A DNA stretch of 11,935 nucleotides. Origin: Candidatus Helarchaeota archaeon. Its GTDB lineage: Archaea > Asgardarchaeota > Lokiarchaeia > Helarchaeales > JABXJV01. The notes below the pieces were generated by a model that saw only the letters and a list, made by a program, of their open reading frames with translations, had not been told where the DNA came from and did no database searches. Below, one piece after another: positions 1-6,336 of the stretch; within the stretch, counting starts at the first letter, position 1, and every line of letters begins with the position of its first letter. Where the stretch lies: positions 1 through 11,935 of the forward strand of contig JABXJV010000122.1 of the NCBI GenBank assembly GCA_013375355.1, in the 5' to 3' direction. Made by a program: the position numbers and the translations under genes.

Positions 1-834
1 AAAGAAAGAGCTGAGGATTTAGAGCTCCTCGATAAAGCTGCGGATGATAACATAATCATAGTTAAAGGGGTGTATGATAAAGTTGAATTAGTTATGGATG
101 CTGTTGGCTTGGAATATATCTTTCTAGAGCAAGAAGCAGTGGGAAGGGTTGATTTTAGACCTGATCAAATCCTTATTATTAATTGTCCTGGGGGTAAAAT
201 TGATGAACAAGGTATTAATGATATACGAGATTTCGTGAATAATGGAGGATTCTTATTAAGTACAGACTGGGTTCTTAAAAATGTCCTTGAAAAGGCATTT
301 CCTGGTTATGTTGAATTTAATGGAAACCAGACTGGTGATGAAGTTGTTGGAATTGAGGTTTTTGATAAGTCACATCCCTTTATTAAAGGAATGTTTAGCG
401 ATGTTTCAAATCCACAATGGTGGTTGGAAGGTTCTTCTTATCCGATTAGAATTTTAAATAAAAAGGCTGTAAAAGTATTAATTAGTAGTAAGGAAATGAA
501 AAAAACCTATGGGGATGACCCAGTCGTCGTATTTTTCAATTATGGGAAGGGCAAAGTGATGCACATGCTTTCACATTATTATCTTCAACGCACTGAAACT
601 AAAACGGCAAGACAAAAGAAGTCAGCAAAAGCTTACGCTGCTGAAATGAAGTTAAGTAAGGAGGATATCGACCTGGAAGAGCTGGAAGATATTTCACTTG
701 GAGAAGTTGAATCAGCTTATACAACTGCACAATTTATAGGAAACTTAATTGTTGAAAAACAAAAAGAAAATGTAGAATTTGAAAAAACTGAAGATAAAAA
801 GCCGAAGAAAGGTAAAAAAAAGAAAAAATCCTAA
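1..834 (+). CDS. Glutamine-amidotransferase/ThuA-fold protein with Lys-rich tail, 5' end outside window
   Basis: The frame is open from base 1, so 277 codons of a longer gene are visible. A GTG at 70 could be read as a start, but the codons before it already encode fold elements: a strand (NIIIVKG) followed by YDKVELVMDAVGLEY, which is the usual opening of class I glutamine-amidotransferase-like domains. Next come ILIINCPGG, a helix, and NNGGFLLSTDW (beta-alpha-beta pattern), and later VVVFFNYGKGKVMHMLSHY, typical of the last strands of ThuA/GATase-like folds. The Cys in NCPGG could mimic a nucleophile, but no clear Cys-His-Glu triad can be assigned. The last 30 or so residues are charged and end in a Lys run (KKPKKGKKKKKS), probably a disordered nucleic-acid- or membrane-binding tail. 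No signal peptide is visible because the N terminus is missing. It converges with the membrane-protein gene at 912. The fold call is fairly firm; the function is unknown. Confidence 0.7.
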   Translation, partial: KERAEDLELLDKAADDNIIIVKGVYDKVELVMDAVGLEYIFLEQEAVGRVDFRPDQILIINCPGGKIDEQGINDIRDFVNNGGFLLSTDWVLKNVLEKAFPGYVEFNGNQTGDEVVGIEVFDKSHPFIKGMFSDVSNPQWWLEGSSYPIRILNKKAVKVLISSKEMKKTYGDDPVVVFFNYGKGKVMHMLSHYYLQRTETKTARQKKSAKAYAAEMKLSKEDIDLEELEDISLGEVESAYTTAQFIGNLIVEKQKENVEFEKTEDKKPKKGKKKKKS

Positions 835-885
835 AATAATCCTTAATTTCGAGTTTTAGCTTCAAATTATCATTAAGAAAGAAAA

Positions 886-902
886 GAAAGAAATATTCTT
901 TC
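886..902. terminator. Hairpin between convergent genes
   Basis: GAAAGAA (886-892) and TTCTTTC (896-902) are perfect 7-bp arms around a 3-base loop, in the 77-bp gap between two converging stop codons (834 and 912). The symmetric placement fits a bidirectional transcription end, but the stem is AT-rich and weak, and archaeal termination often needs only a T tract. Confidence 0.35.
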
Positions 903-911
903 GTCTATTGA

Positions 912-1454
912 TTAAGAAAAAAATAATTCCTTAATTTCTGAAATTACTAATATTGCACATGCACTGATTGAAAATCCCATTCCAACGTATGGTAGAGTCC
1001 AAGGTATTGTCAAAATATTTAATGCAGTAATAATATTTAAGTCAAGCAATATAAAAATAATTCCATCGGTAACGATCTTGGACCATTGAGCTAATCCTGC
1101 ACCTGTTATAATTCCACTAAGAAGTGCAAGGACCATTCCAATCCATGGAATAGTTTTTTGTATTGTATCTTCTATCTTTTCTGACTTTATTGCGATTATT
1201 CTAGTGACCAAAAAAATGGAAAAACCTATGATTGGTAAAACTATTGCAATAATGAACCACCCATAATTATACATTAAATACAGGCCAAGAGCCCACCCAG
1301 CGGCAGCCGATGAAAAGCATACTGCAACTTCCCACCATAGTACACTTAGATTATAATGAGAAAATGCGATATATGATAAAGGTGTATTAAGGATTATCAA
1401 AATAATTGCAGTCCATCTAAGAATCATTACTAATCTGTCAGGAATTTCTACCAT
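912..1454 (-). CDS. Small multi-spanning membrane protein, unknown function
   Basis: About 180 residues with five to six predicted membrane segments: roughly residues 8-27, 35-57, 62-83, 103-120, about 130-148 and 152-173. A short charged loop (KSEKIEDTIQKT) lies near the middle. I recognise no family motif. The start is moved to the ATG at 1454. The ATG at 1466 follows GGAG with no spacer, whereas the sequence GGAGATGA (1463-1470 on the minus strand) is itself a near-perfect Shine-Dalgarno about 8 bases before the ATG at 1454. The gene lies downstream of the winged-helix regulator in the same direction, but about 200 bp away with a palindromic T/A tract between, so it is probably transcribed separately. 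No catalytic or binding residues stand out. It is likely a lineage-specific integral membrane protein. Confidence 0.75.
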   Translation of the reverse strand: MVEIPDRLVMILRWTAIILIILNTPLSYIAFSHYNLSVLWWEVAVCFSSAAAGWALGLYLMYNYGWFIIAIVLPIIGFSIFLVTRIIAIKSEKIEDTIQKTIPWIGMVLALLSGIITGAGLAQWSKIVTDGIIFILLDLNIITALNILTIPWTLPYVGMGFSISACAILVISEIKELFFS

Positions 1455-1587
1455 TTTATCCTTCATCTCCTTATTTTTTTTTATATTACAAATTTTTTAT
1501 TATAATTCTTTTTTACTATTATTTTAGTTTTAATACGTTTTCATTTTTTATTCATAGAAAAAATTAGATGTAATTCAAGTTATTCTC

Positions 1588-1595
1588 TTTATAAA
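1588..1595 (-). promoter_or_regulatory. TATA-box candidate upstream of membrane-protein gene
   Basis: TTTATAAA on the minus strand lies directly beside the T8-AATT-A8 palindrome. It would start a transcript with a leader of about 110 bases. Other AT-rich boxes nearer the gene (around 1483 and 1505) are equally possible, so this is tentative. Confidence 0.25.
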
Positions 1596-1596
1596 T

Positions 1597-1618
1597 CTTT
1601 TTTTTAATTAAAAAAAAG
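1597..1618. terminator. 22-bp perfect T/A palindrome, likely T-tract terminator of the regulator gene
   Basis: The element reads C, eight T, AATT, eight A, G and is an exact palindrome. It starts 33 bases after the stop codon of the winged-helix gene (minus strand) and supplies an eight-T run in either direction, which is the usual archaeal termination signal. Rigid A/T tracts could also bend DNA next to the neighbouring promoter. Confidence 0.45.
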
Positions 1619-1650
1619 TATTAAAGTATTTCTATTAAACTGATTAATTT

Positions 1651-2340
1651 TTACTTTAATTTAGTTATTTTATATTTACAAGAGGCGTAATTATCGCATT
1701 TACATTCAATTTCTTTAACTTGAACTTTTTCAGGTACGATAAATTCATCAATTACTCCCTTAAGTAACCCCATTTGAATCTCACATATTGATCTATATTC
1801 CTTATTCCCATCGCAAATACAATTATGAATTTCTAGAAGAAAGCTATCTTCCGAAAGGGGATCCAATTTGACCTCTGCTTTAACGTTTGCAATTGGATAT
1901 GTAATTTCTACTGCCAAAGCTGCAAGCTGTGTGATATTTTCAAAACTCAATTCCATAGAATTAAATTGTTTGGAATATAATTGTGCAACACCGCTTTTTA
2001 CCATCTCCAATCCAATTTCCCTAGCGAGTTTTTGATCTTTAAAATATTTTTTAAAAAGAACTGAATGAAGAAATTGATAGAATTTTACCATGTAAACGTT
2101 TCTTTCTTCAAAAGCTTTAGATTTACGAGCGGGATAAAACAATTTTGAAGTAGGTCCCTTTTCAATTTTGTATATTAAACCTTTTTCTGCCATATTCTCC
2201 AAATATTTCGCTGTTGAATTTCTATTTAGGTTAATTTTTTTAGCTACTTGTGATATTGTCAATCCCAGATCCTCGTTTTCCAATAAATTGAGGATTTTAA
2301 TTTGTTGTTTTGAGCCACTTCTTTTCAATAGTAATCCCAT
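1651..2340 (-). CDS. Winged-helix transcriptional regulator with Cys-rich methanogen-output/V4R-like sensor domain
   Basis: 229 residues. Residues about 8-72 form a winged helix: QIKILNLLENEDLGLTISQVAKKINLNRNSTAKYLENMAEKGLIYKI shows the helix-turn-helix and recognition helix, followed by a wing. Residues about 85-229 resemble the methanogen output domain (MetOD) and the related V4R small-molecule-binding domain: HNCICDGN, a Cys in RSICEIQMGLLKGVIDEF, then the ending VKEIECKCDNYASCKYKI, which matches the E-x-x-C-x-x-x-G/N-x-x-x-C-x-(F/Y) signature. Six Cys residues are clustered there, so a metal, Fe-S, haem or thiol ligand is plausible. No Shine-Dalgarno is visible before the ATG. The start is supported by the TATA box about 50 bp upstream and by the complete winged helix. 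It lies 64 bp behind the FAD oxidoreductase gene, which it may regulate together with itself through the dyad at 2374-2389. The domain assignment is from motif memory only. Confidence 0.75.
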   Translation of the reverse strand: MGLLLKRSGSKQQIKILNLLENEDLGLTISQVAKKINLNRNSTAKYLENMAEKGLIYKIEKGPTSKLFYPARKSKAFEERNVYMVKFYQFLHSVLFKKYFKDQKLAREIGLEMVKSGVAQLYSKQFNSMELSFENITQLAALAVEITYPIANVKAEVKLDPLSEDSFLLEIHNCICDGNKEYRSICEIQMGLLKGVIDEFIVPEKVQVKEIECKCDNYASCKYKITKLK

Positions 2341-2373
2341 TTAAAAAAATGTAAAACTTTTTGATTAAGTACC

Positions 2374-2389
2374 TAATGTCAAGACATTA
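2374..2389. promoter_or_regulatory. Dyad-symmetric operator candidate in the regulator's promoter
   Basis: TAATGTC and GACATTA are perfect 7-bp inverted arms separated by AA. The dyad is centred about 42 bp upstream of the regulator ATG and overlaps the downstream edge of a TATA-like run (minus strand, about 2386-2395), so a bound dimer would block TBP/TFB or polymerase. This is the classic position for autorepression by an archaeal winged-helix protein. It also lies 15 bp beyond the stop of the oxidoreductase gene and could instead act as an RNA hairpin there. Confidence 0.5.
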
Positions 2390-2404
2390 TAAAAAATATG
2401 TCAG

Positions 2405-3901
2405 TTACATAATTTTATCTTGTTTTAGAATTTCAAATAATTCAATAGCTGACATTGCTGCTAATTCAGTTCCTATACCCCATCCACCCGCATCAGCAGA
2501 AGAGAGGTATAATCCTTCAATCGGAGTTTTTTGTGACGGTCTTTTATCACCTACTTGATCTATAGTTTGCCCAATTCCTGTTCCTGCGCCTTCTTTACCC
2601 ATTCTTTTTTCAAGGTAAACATCTGATACAAAATCGGTAAAAACAATATGTTCTTCAACTTCAGGCCATAGTGATAATAGAGAGTTCAAGCAAGTTGCCT
2701 CCCACTTTTTACTATTAGCCTCACGTTTAGCCATTGTTAAATTTGAAACCCCAAGAGTAGTGGTAACTGTGTGAATATTTTGGCAACCTTCGGGAGCTAA
2801 TTTCGGATCATGATTACTCACTGGAACAATTAACAAAGCACTTTTCTCTGGAATTTCCATATCTTGATTATTAATTGCAGACCCATCAAATTTTCCTCTT
2901 AAGGTCTCTAAAATTTTCATATCCATCGGTGGGACATAAGTTATCATTTTTTGGTCTGTGATTATAGTGTCTAATGCTATTTTTTGGCTGCATACTTGCC
3001 CGCCCCAAGTCAGACCTTTAATGCGTTCTGTATATGCTTTATCAAAAAATTTTTCTCCTACAAATTTAAGGATTGTAGTTTTAATATCAGCATTTGAGAT
3101 CACAATATCTGCCGGATAGAATTTATTATCAGAACCCGCCTCTATTCCATTAACTTTGCCATCTTCGACAATGATTTTATTTACTGTCCCGTCCTCACCA
3201 ATTATGATTTTTCCGCCAGAATTTTCAATTGCTTTACAATAAGCTTCGGGGATAGCACCGCATCCACCAATTGGATAGCCCATCGAACGATTCATGCCAT
3301 TAAGACGGACACAACGAACAAATTCTCCAGCTGAAGATACATCTGGAGCAGTGCCAAACATGACCCCACCCTGCATCATATACATCATTTTCGTCATTGC
3401 GTATCTTGAACTATCAGGAATGACTTCATTTAAATAATCTATTAATCTAACTTCATCTAATTTTTTTATTTCTTCAGGTGTCATTGCCATAAATTTTTGC
3501 ATAATTTCTTTTCCAGGTGCAGGTTTTTTACTTTTAGTTGGTCGATCTTTTTTCTTCTTGACTTTTTTCTTCTTGACTTTTTTTCTTTGTCCAGAGTATG
3601 AAATCCAATTGCCCATAATGTTAATTCTTGGTCCAGGATTAACTGTGTGGCTCCATTCTACCGTTTGACCACATCTATCTAATATTTCACCTAGCGGGCC
3701 TTTTTCGCAGTTACTAATAATATGGCAGCCAATATCCATGCGCCAAGTTCTTCCTTGTTCATCCTTCTTATTATATGATGCACAGCGACCTCCAAGGATC
3801 GTGTTTTGTTCAAATAAAATAATATCCAATTTATTTTCTTTACTTAGTAACGCTCCAATACCTGAGCCACCTATCCCACTTCCTATTATTATTACTTTCA
3901 T
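2405..3901 (-). CDS. FAD-dependent oxidoreductase, phytoene desaturase (CrtI)/carotenoid isomerase superfamily, with poly-Lys insert
   Basis: 498 residues from the ATG at 3901, which has GGAG eight bases upstream. The in-frame TTG at 3922 would place that ribosome site inside the gene, so it is rejected. The N terminus VIIIGSGIGGSGIGALL is the dinucleotide-binding GxGxxG Rossmann element. FEQNTILGGRC followed by DIGCH is the GGR and second FAD-contact region of CrtI-like flavoproteins. ADIVISNADI and the C-terminal IEGLYLSSADAGGWGIGTELAAMSAIELFE are the usual FAD-closing segments. Reactions in this superfamily are desaturation, saturation or isomerisation of isoprenoid chains; the substrate here is unknown. 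Residues about 106-126 are a Lys-rich insert (RKKVKKKKVKKKK), coded by tandem 15-base repeats and absent from the related protein at 8809-10308. The gene is divergent from an acyl-CoA dehydrogenase and lies upstream of the winged-helix regulator, so joint control is likely. Confidence 0.85.
   Translation of the reverse strand: MKVIIIGSGIGGSGIGALLSKENKLDIILFEQNTILGGRCASYNKKDEQGRTWRMDIGCHIISNCEKGPLGEILDRCGQTVEWSHTVNPGPRINIMGNWISYSGQRKKVKKKKVKKKKDRPTKSKKPAPGKEIMQKFMAMTPEEIKKLDEVRLIDYLNEVIPDSSRYAMTKMMYMMQGGVMFGTAPDVSSAGEFVRCVRLNGMNRSMGYPIGGCGAIPEAYCKAIENSGGKIIIGEDGTVNKIIVEDGKVNGIEAGSDNKFYPADIVISNADIKTTILKFVGEKFFDKAYTERIKGLTWGGQVCSQKIALDTIITDQKMITYVPPMDMKILETLRGKFDGSAINNQDMEIPEKSALLIVPVSNHDPKLAPEGCQNIHTVTTTLGVSNLTMAKREANSKKWEATCLNSLLSLWPEVEEHIVFTDFVSDVYLEKRMGKEGAGTGIGQTIDQVGDKRPSQKTPIEGLYLSSADAGGWGIGTELAAMSAIELFEILKQDKIM
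3547..3576 (+). repeat. Two perfect tandem copies of a 15-base unit encoding Lys-rich sequence
   Basis: The unit CTTTTTTCTTCTTGA occurs at 3547-3561 and 3562-3576, with the start of a third degenerate copy after it. Read on the minus strand it keeps the frame and encodes repeating Lys/Val units inside the FAD oxidoreductase. Slipped-strand expansion is the likely origin. Confidence 0.8.
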
Positions 3902-3963
3902 TTTTTTATCTCCATTTTCCAATTGTATTTTAAAATTTAATTATTTAGTAAAGGAGTACATTA

Positions 3964-3979
3964 ATATCTAATTAGATAT
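3964..3979. promoter_or_regulatory. Perfect 16-bp palindrome in divergent promoter region
   Basis: ATATCTAATTAGATAT is an exact palindrome in the 121-bp gap between the divergent FAD oxidoreductase (start 3901) and acyl-CoA dehydrogenase (start 4023). It sits just upstream of the plus-strand TATA box at 3988, where activators or shared repressors usually bind. Part of it (TATCTAATT) recurs at 8731-8739 upstream of the small-protein pair. The AT-rich base composition lowers its significance. Confidence 0.45.
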
Positions 3980-3987
3980 ATCTTTTC

Positions 3988-3995
3988 TTTATATT
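3988..3995 (+). promoter_or_regulatory. TATA box of the acyl-CoA dehydrogenase gene
   Basis: TTTATATT is centred about 31 bp before the ATG at 4023. With usual archaeal spacing the transcript would begin around 4018, giving a very short or absent leader. This fits the weak ribosome site (GGGTG) in front of the start. Confidence 0.5.
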
Positions 3996-4022
3996 CCATC
4001 TAAAATTCAATTGGGTGTTAAT

Positions 4023-5165
4023 ATGGAAGATTTATTTTTTTCTGACCATGAAATAAGATTACAAAGAGAAATTCGAGACTTTTTAAAAAAAGAATTAGAA
4101 CCGATAAAAGAAAAAATTAATAAAAATGATGAAATTCCTCTTGAATTAATTAGAAAAATCGGAAACAAAGGTTATTATGGTCCTTTGATTTCTAAACAGT
4201 ACGGGGGTACTGAATTAGGAATGATAAATCATATGATTATCACTGAAGAAATTTCAAGATTAAATGTTGCAGTATCAGTTACCAGAACTCCTTGTATTTT
4301 AGATGGAATAACCATTCTTAGGTACGGAACGAAAGAGCAAAAGGAAAAATATTTACCTGCTATAGCCAGAGCTGAAAAAATTTGTGCAATATGCATTACT
4401 GAAAAAGGGGCAGGAACTGATGTAGCTGGGATTGAAACTAAGGCTGAAAAGAAAGGGGGAGAATTTATTATAAACGGTTCCAAGAGATTTATTACGAACA
4501 CTGGTTTAGCAGATTATTATCTAGTCTGGGCTTTAACCAATCAAAAGGTCAATCCACGTGATGGACTTAGTATATTTTTAGTAGAGAAAGATACCCCGGG
4601 CTTTAAAACTGAAAATCCTTATGGATTAATGGGTTTACGGGGTGTAAAAAATGGAACTCTTGAATTTGAAAATGTTCATGTCCCCGAACAAAATCTAATT
4701 GGAGAAGAGAATAAAGGTTTTCAAATGCTAATGAAAACATTTAATGTGGAGAGATTAACATTAAGCTCTGAATGTAATGGGATTTCTTTAGCTGCATTTG
4801 AGGCTTCAAAGAAATACGCAAAAGAAAGAGTTCAGTTCGGGAAAAAAATCGCTACATTTCAGGCGATTCGACTTAAAATTGCTAAAATGGCAACCGAACT
4901 CCACGCTGCAAGACTTTTAACGTATAGCTCATCCAAACTCTGGGATTTAGGAAAAGAAATAACGAAAGAAGCATCCATGTCTAAGGCATTTTCAAGTAAA
5001 ACTGCTGTTGAAACTACAACTGAAGCTGTTCAAGTACATGGCGGAGATGGATATACAGATGTTTACCCAGTGGAACGATATATGAGAGATGCAAAATTTT
5101 TTCAAATTGGTGGAGGAACAAGTGAAATACAGAATTTAATTATAGCAAGAGAAGAACTAAAATAA
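4023..5165 (+). CDS. Acyl-CoA dehydrogenase (FAD, ETF-linked), isovaleryl/long-chain-type active site
   Basis: 380 residues, the normal length for the family. It oxidises acyl-CoA thioesters at the alpha-beta carbons and passes electrons to electron-transfer flavoprotein. Visible features are an N-terminal helical domain, a middle beta domain with ICITEKGAGTDVAGIET and INGSKRFITNTGLADYYLVWA (FAD and substrate contacts), and a C-terminal helical domain with KERVQFGKKIATFQAIRLKIAKMA, VQVHGGDGYTDVYPVERYMRDAK and IGGGTSEIQNLIIARE. The usual catalytic Glu of medium- and short-chain enzymes (the E in YEGT) is Gly364 here. Glu243 in FNVERL instead aligns with the base of isovaleryl-CoA and long-chain dehydrogenases, so a branched or long substrate is favoured. 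The start is the ATG at 4023; an in-frame TTG at 4011 lacks support. No ETF gene is in the window. The gene is divergent from the FAD oxidoreductase. Confidence 0.92.
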   Translation: MEDLFFSDHEIRLQREIRDFLKKELEPIKEKINKNDEIPLELIRKIGNKGYYGPLISKQYGGTELGMINHMIITEEISRLNVAVSVTRTPCILDGITILRYGTKEQKEKYLPAIARAEKICAICITEKGAGTDVAGIETKAEKKGGEFIINGSKRFITNTGLADYYLVWALTNQKVNPRDGLSIFLVEKDTPGFKTENPYGLMGLRGVKNGTLEFENVHVPEQNLIGEENKGFQMLMKTFNVERLTLSSECNGISLAAFEASKKYAKERVQFGKKIATFQAIRLKIAKMATELHAARLLTYSSSKLWDLGKEITKEASMSKAFSSKTAVETTTEAVQVHGGDGYTDVYPVERYMRDAKFFQIGGGTSEIQNLIIAREELK

Positions 5166-5170
5166 AATTG

Positions 5171-5189
5171 GTTAAAGGAATTTTTTAAC
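5171..5189. terminator. Weak hairpin between convergent genes
   Basis: GTTAAA (5171-5176) and TTTAAC (5184-5189) form a 6-bp stem in the 37-bp gap between two converging stop codons. T runs on both strands close by (5181-5186 on plus; the A9 run around 5193-5202 read on minus) suit T-tract termination from both sides. Confidence 0.3.
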
Positions 5190-5202
5190 AAATAAAAAAA
5201 AA

Positions 5203-6147
5203 TTAAATTGATGATCTTCTCTTTTTAACGACTATTACTATCACAATCACAACACCGACTATTACAGCTACCGCTATTCCAATGATAAGTCCTGTATTTA
5301 CCTCACCACCCATAGTCATCAATGCTACTAGTATTAATGGATCTATTGCAGGGCCACCACCAGCGGCAGATGTAAGGTTCATCTCCCAAACCAAAACCCA
5401 ACCTGTAGTATATGTATACCATCGGCTACAATTAACTATTCCTTTATCATTGATAACTAATTCTTTTCTGTGATCTCCATTAGTCATTCCATCCCATACT
5501 CTCCAGATTCCTTCAACATTGGGAGATGCGGGATTGCTTTGTGAGACTCCAGATCCGCCACCGCCATGATTTAACATTATTCCCCAAGTCGTGTTAACAA
5601 TGGTATGATTAGTGTGCGTCCAGTTCATAGGAACACAAATCGGAAGAAAATACGTTAGCATATCTCCAGGTGTTATATTTACGTAGAAGTTATAAAGACC
5701 TAGACAATTCGAAATACCAAACATTTCCCATTGCCTAATTGACGAGTTGTACGCGCTTATAGCCCAAGGAAGAGGCATTCCCATCATGATATCATTAAGT
5801 AGTCTCCAACCAGACGATTTATTATAAAAATATACTTCGGCCAATAGGGTATCCGCATACCAAAACCAACCAGTCTCATCCCATAAAAGCCAAAATTGGT
5901 TATAACCATATAAAGCATTTATTTTCACTTTATCACTGATATTCATAGGAACAGATCCAAATAGTGTGTTGCCACCTACAGTACAATTGTATAAATAAGT
6001 TCTTTTTGTAGAAGAATCAAATCCATCAGCTCCTTCTTGCCAAGGTGGTGGTGGTACTTGGGCTGAAATTGATTGAAAGGGAAGAAGAAATAGCATCGTT
6101 GCAATCAAAGCAACTAAAAGAGGTAGAAATAAATTATTTTTTTTCAT
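5203..6147 (-). CDS. Secreted, C-terminally membrane-anchored glycoprotein, unknown function
   Basis: 314 residues. The N terminus is a Sec signal peptide: MKKNN, a hydrophobic core LFLPLLVALIATMLFLLPF, and a likely cut near SISAQ (about residue 30). A Pro-rich segment (PPPPW) follows. The body (about 35-270) is rich in aromatic residues and beta-prone, and carries ten N-x-S/T sequons (for example NCT, NIS, NKS, NSS, NIT, NWT, NHT, NTT, NCS, NLT) plus four Cys that could form two disulfides. Residues about 284-307 are one strongly hydrophobic helix followed by KKRRSSI, the stop-transfer pattern that leaves the body outside the cell. This architecture is common in archaeal surface proteins. 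The pattern around WLLWDETGWFWYAD suggests a carbohydrate-binding-like beta sandwich, but I cannot name a family. A GGTAGGGA stretch ahead of the ATG may be the ribosome site. Confidence 0.8.
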   Translation of the reverse strand: MKKNNLFLPLLVALIATMLFLLPFQSISAQVPPPPWQEGADGFDSSTKRTYLYNCTVGGNTLFGSVPMNISDKVKINALYGYNQFWLLWDETGWFWYADTLLAEVYFYNKSSGWRLLNDIMMGMPLPWAISAYNSSIRQWEMFGISNCLGLYNFYVNITPGDMLTYFLPICVPMNWTHTNHTIVNTTWGIMLNHGGGGSGVSQSNPASPNVEGIWRVWDGMTNGDHRKELVINDKGIVNCSRWYTYTTGWVLVWEMNLTSAAGGGPAIDPLILVALMTMGGEVNTGLIIGIAVAVIVGVVIVIVIVVKKRRSSI

Positions 6148-6185
6148 AGCTTTCCCTACCTGTTATATAAAGTTATAGACTTTTA

Positions 6186-6193
6186 TTTATAAA
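6186..6193 (-). promoter_or_regulatory. TATA box of the surface-glycoprotein gene
   Basis: TTTATAAA on the minus strand is centred about 42 bp before the ATG at 6147. It predicts a leader of about 16 bases that includes the GGTAGGGA ribosome site. A second box at 6163-6171 is too close to the ATG to serve this start. Confidence 0.4.
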
Positions 6194-6225
6194 AATATAT
6201 ACGAAAAACTTGTTTGTTTTTATAC

Positions 6226-6233
6226 AAAAAAAA
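6226..6233 (-). terminator. T-tract terminator after the selenoprotein transcript
   Basis: An uninterrupted run of eight T on the minus strand lies 32 bases beyond the SECIS element. It would end a transcript carrying the whole SECIS before the next promoter at about 6190. Confidence 0.45.
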
Positions 6234-6265
6234 TAATAGCCATAGAAAGTCTCACATTAAAACTT

Positions 6266-6335
6266 ACTGGAAAAGGATTGCATCCCTATCAATAATGCAT
6301 CCAAGTTTTTTGCATTATTTCATTTATTTTCCAGT
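6266..6335 (-). promoter_or_regulatory. SECIS element with eukaryote-like core in the 3' UTR
   Basis: Read on the minus strand, it begins one base after the TAG stop. Helix I is ACTGGAAAA (6335-6327) with TTTTCCAGT (6274-6266), nine perfect pairs. ATGA (6323-6320) then leads into helix II, AATAATGCA (6319-6311) with TGCATTATT (6299-6291), nine perfect pairs closing an 11-base loop AAAAACTTGGA. The 3' strand continues directly as GAT (6290-6288). Together the strands form U-U, G-A, A-G and A-U pairs, the UGAN/NGAU kink-turn quartet of eukaryotic SECIS elements, with unpaired AA in the apical loop and about the right helix length. The 3' side carries an extra 13 bases (6287-6275) that can fold into a small GGAT/ATCC stem. 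The classical archaeal SECIS (GAA/A bulge and a short GC stem) is not seen. Folding was judged by eye. Confidence 0.75.
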
Positions 6336-6336
6336 T

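Noticed and set aside
70..834. GTG at 70 as start of the first gene
   Set aside because: The same frame is open to base 1 and the upstream codons encode the expected first strand of the fold, so the true start is outside the window.
2361..2558. Plus-strand frame of 65 codons
   Set aside because: It is antisense to the conserved FAD-closing segment of the oxidoreductase and has no supporting signals.
3547..3600. CRISPR-like repeats
   Set aside because: The units are contiguous 15-base coding repeats with no spacers; no CRISPR array, tRNA, rRNA or insertion sequence was found in the window.
3738..3971. Plus-strand frame of 77 codons
   Set aside because: It lies opposite the Rossmann start of the FAD oxidoreductase and has no family-like features; it is a shadow frame.
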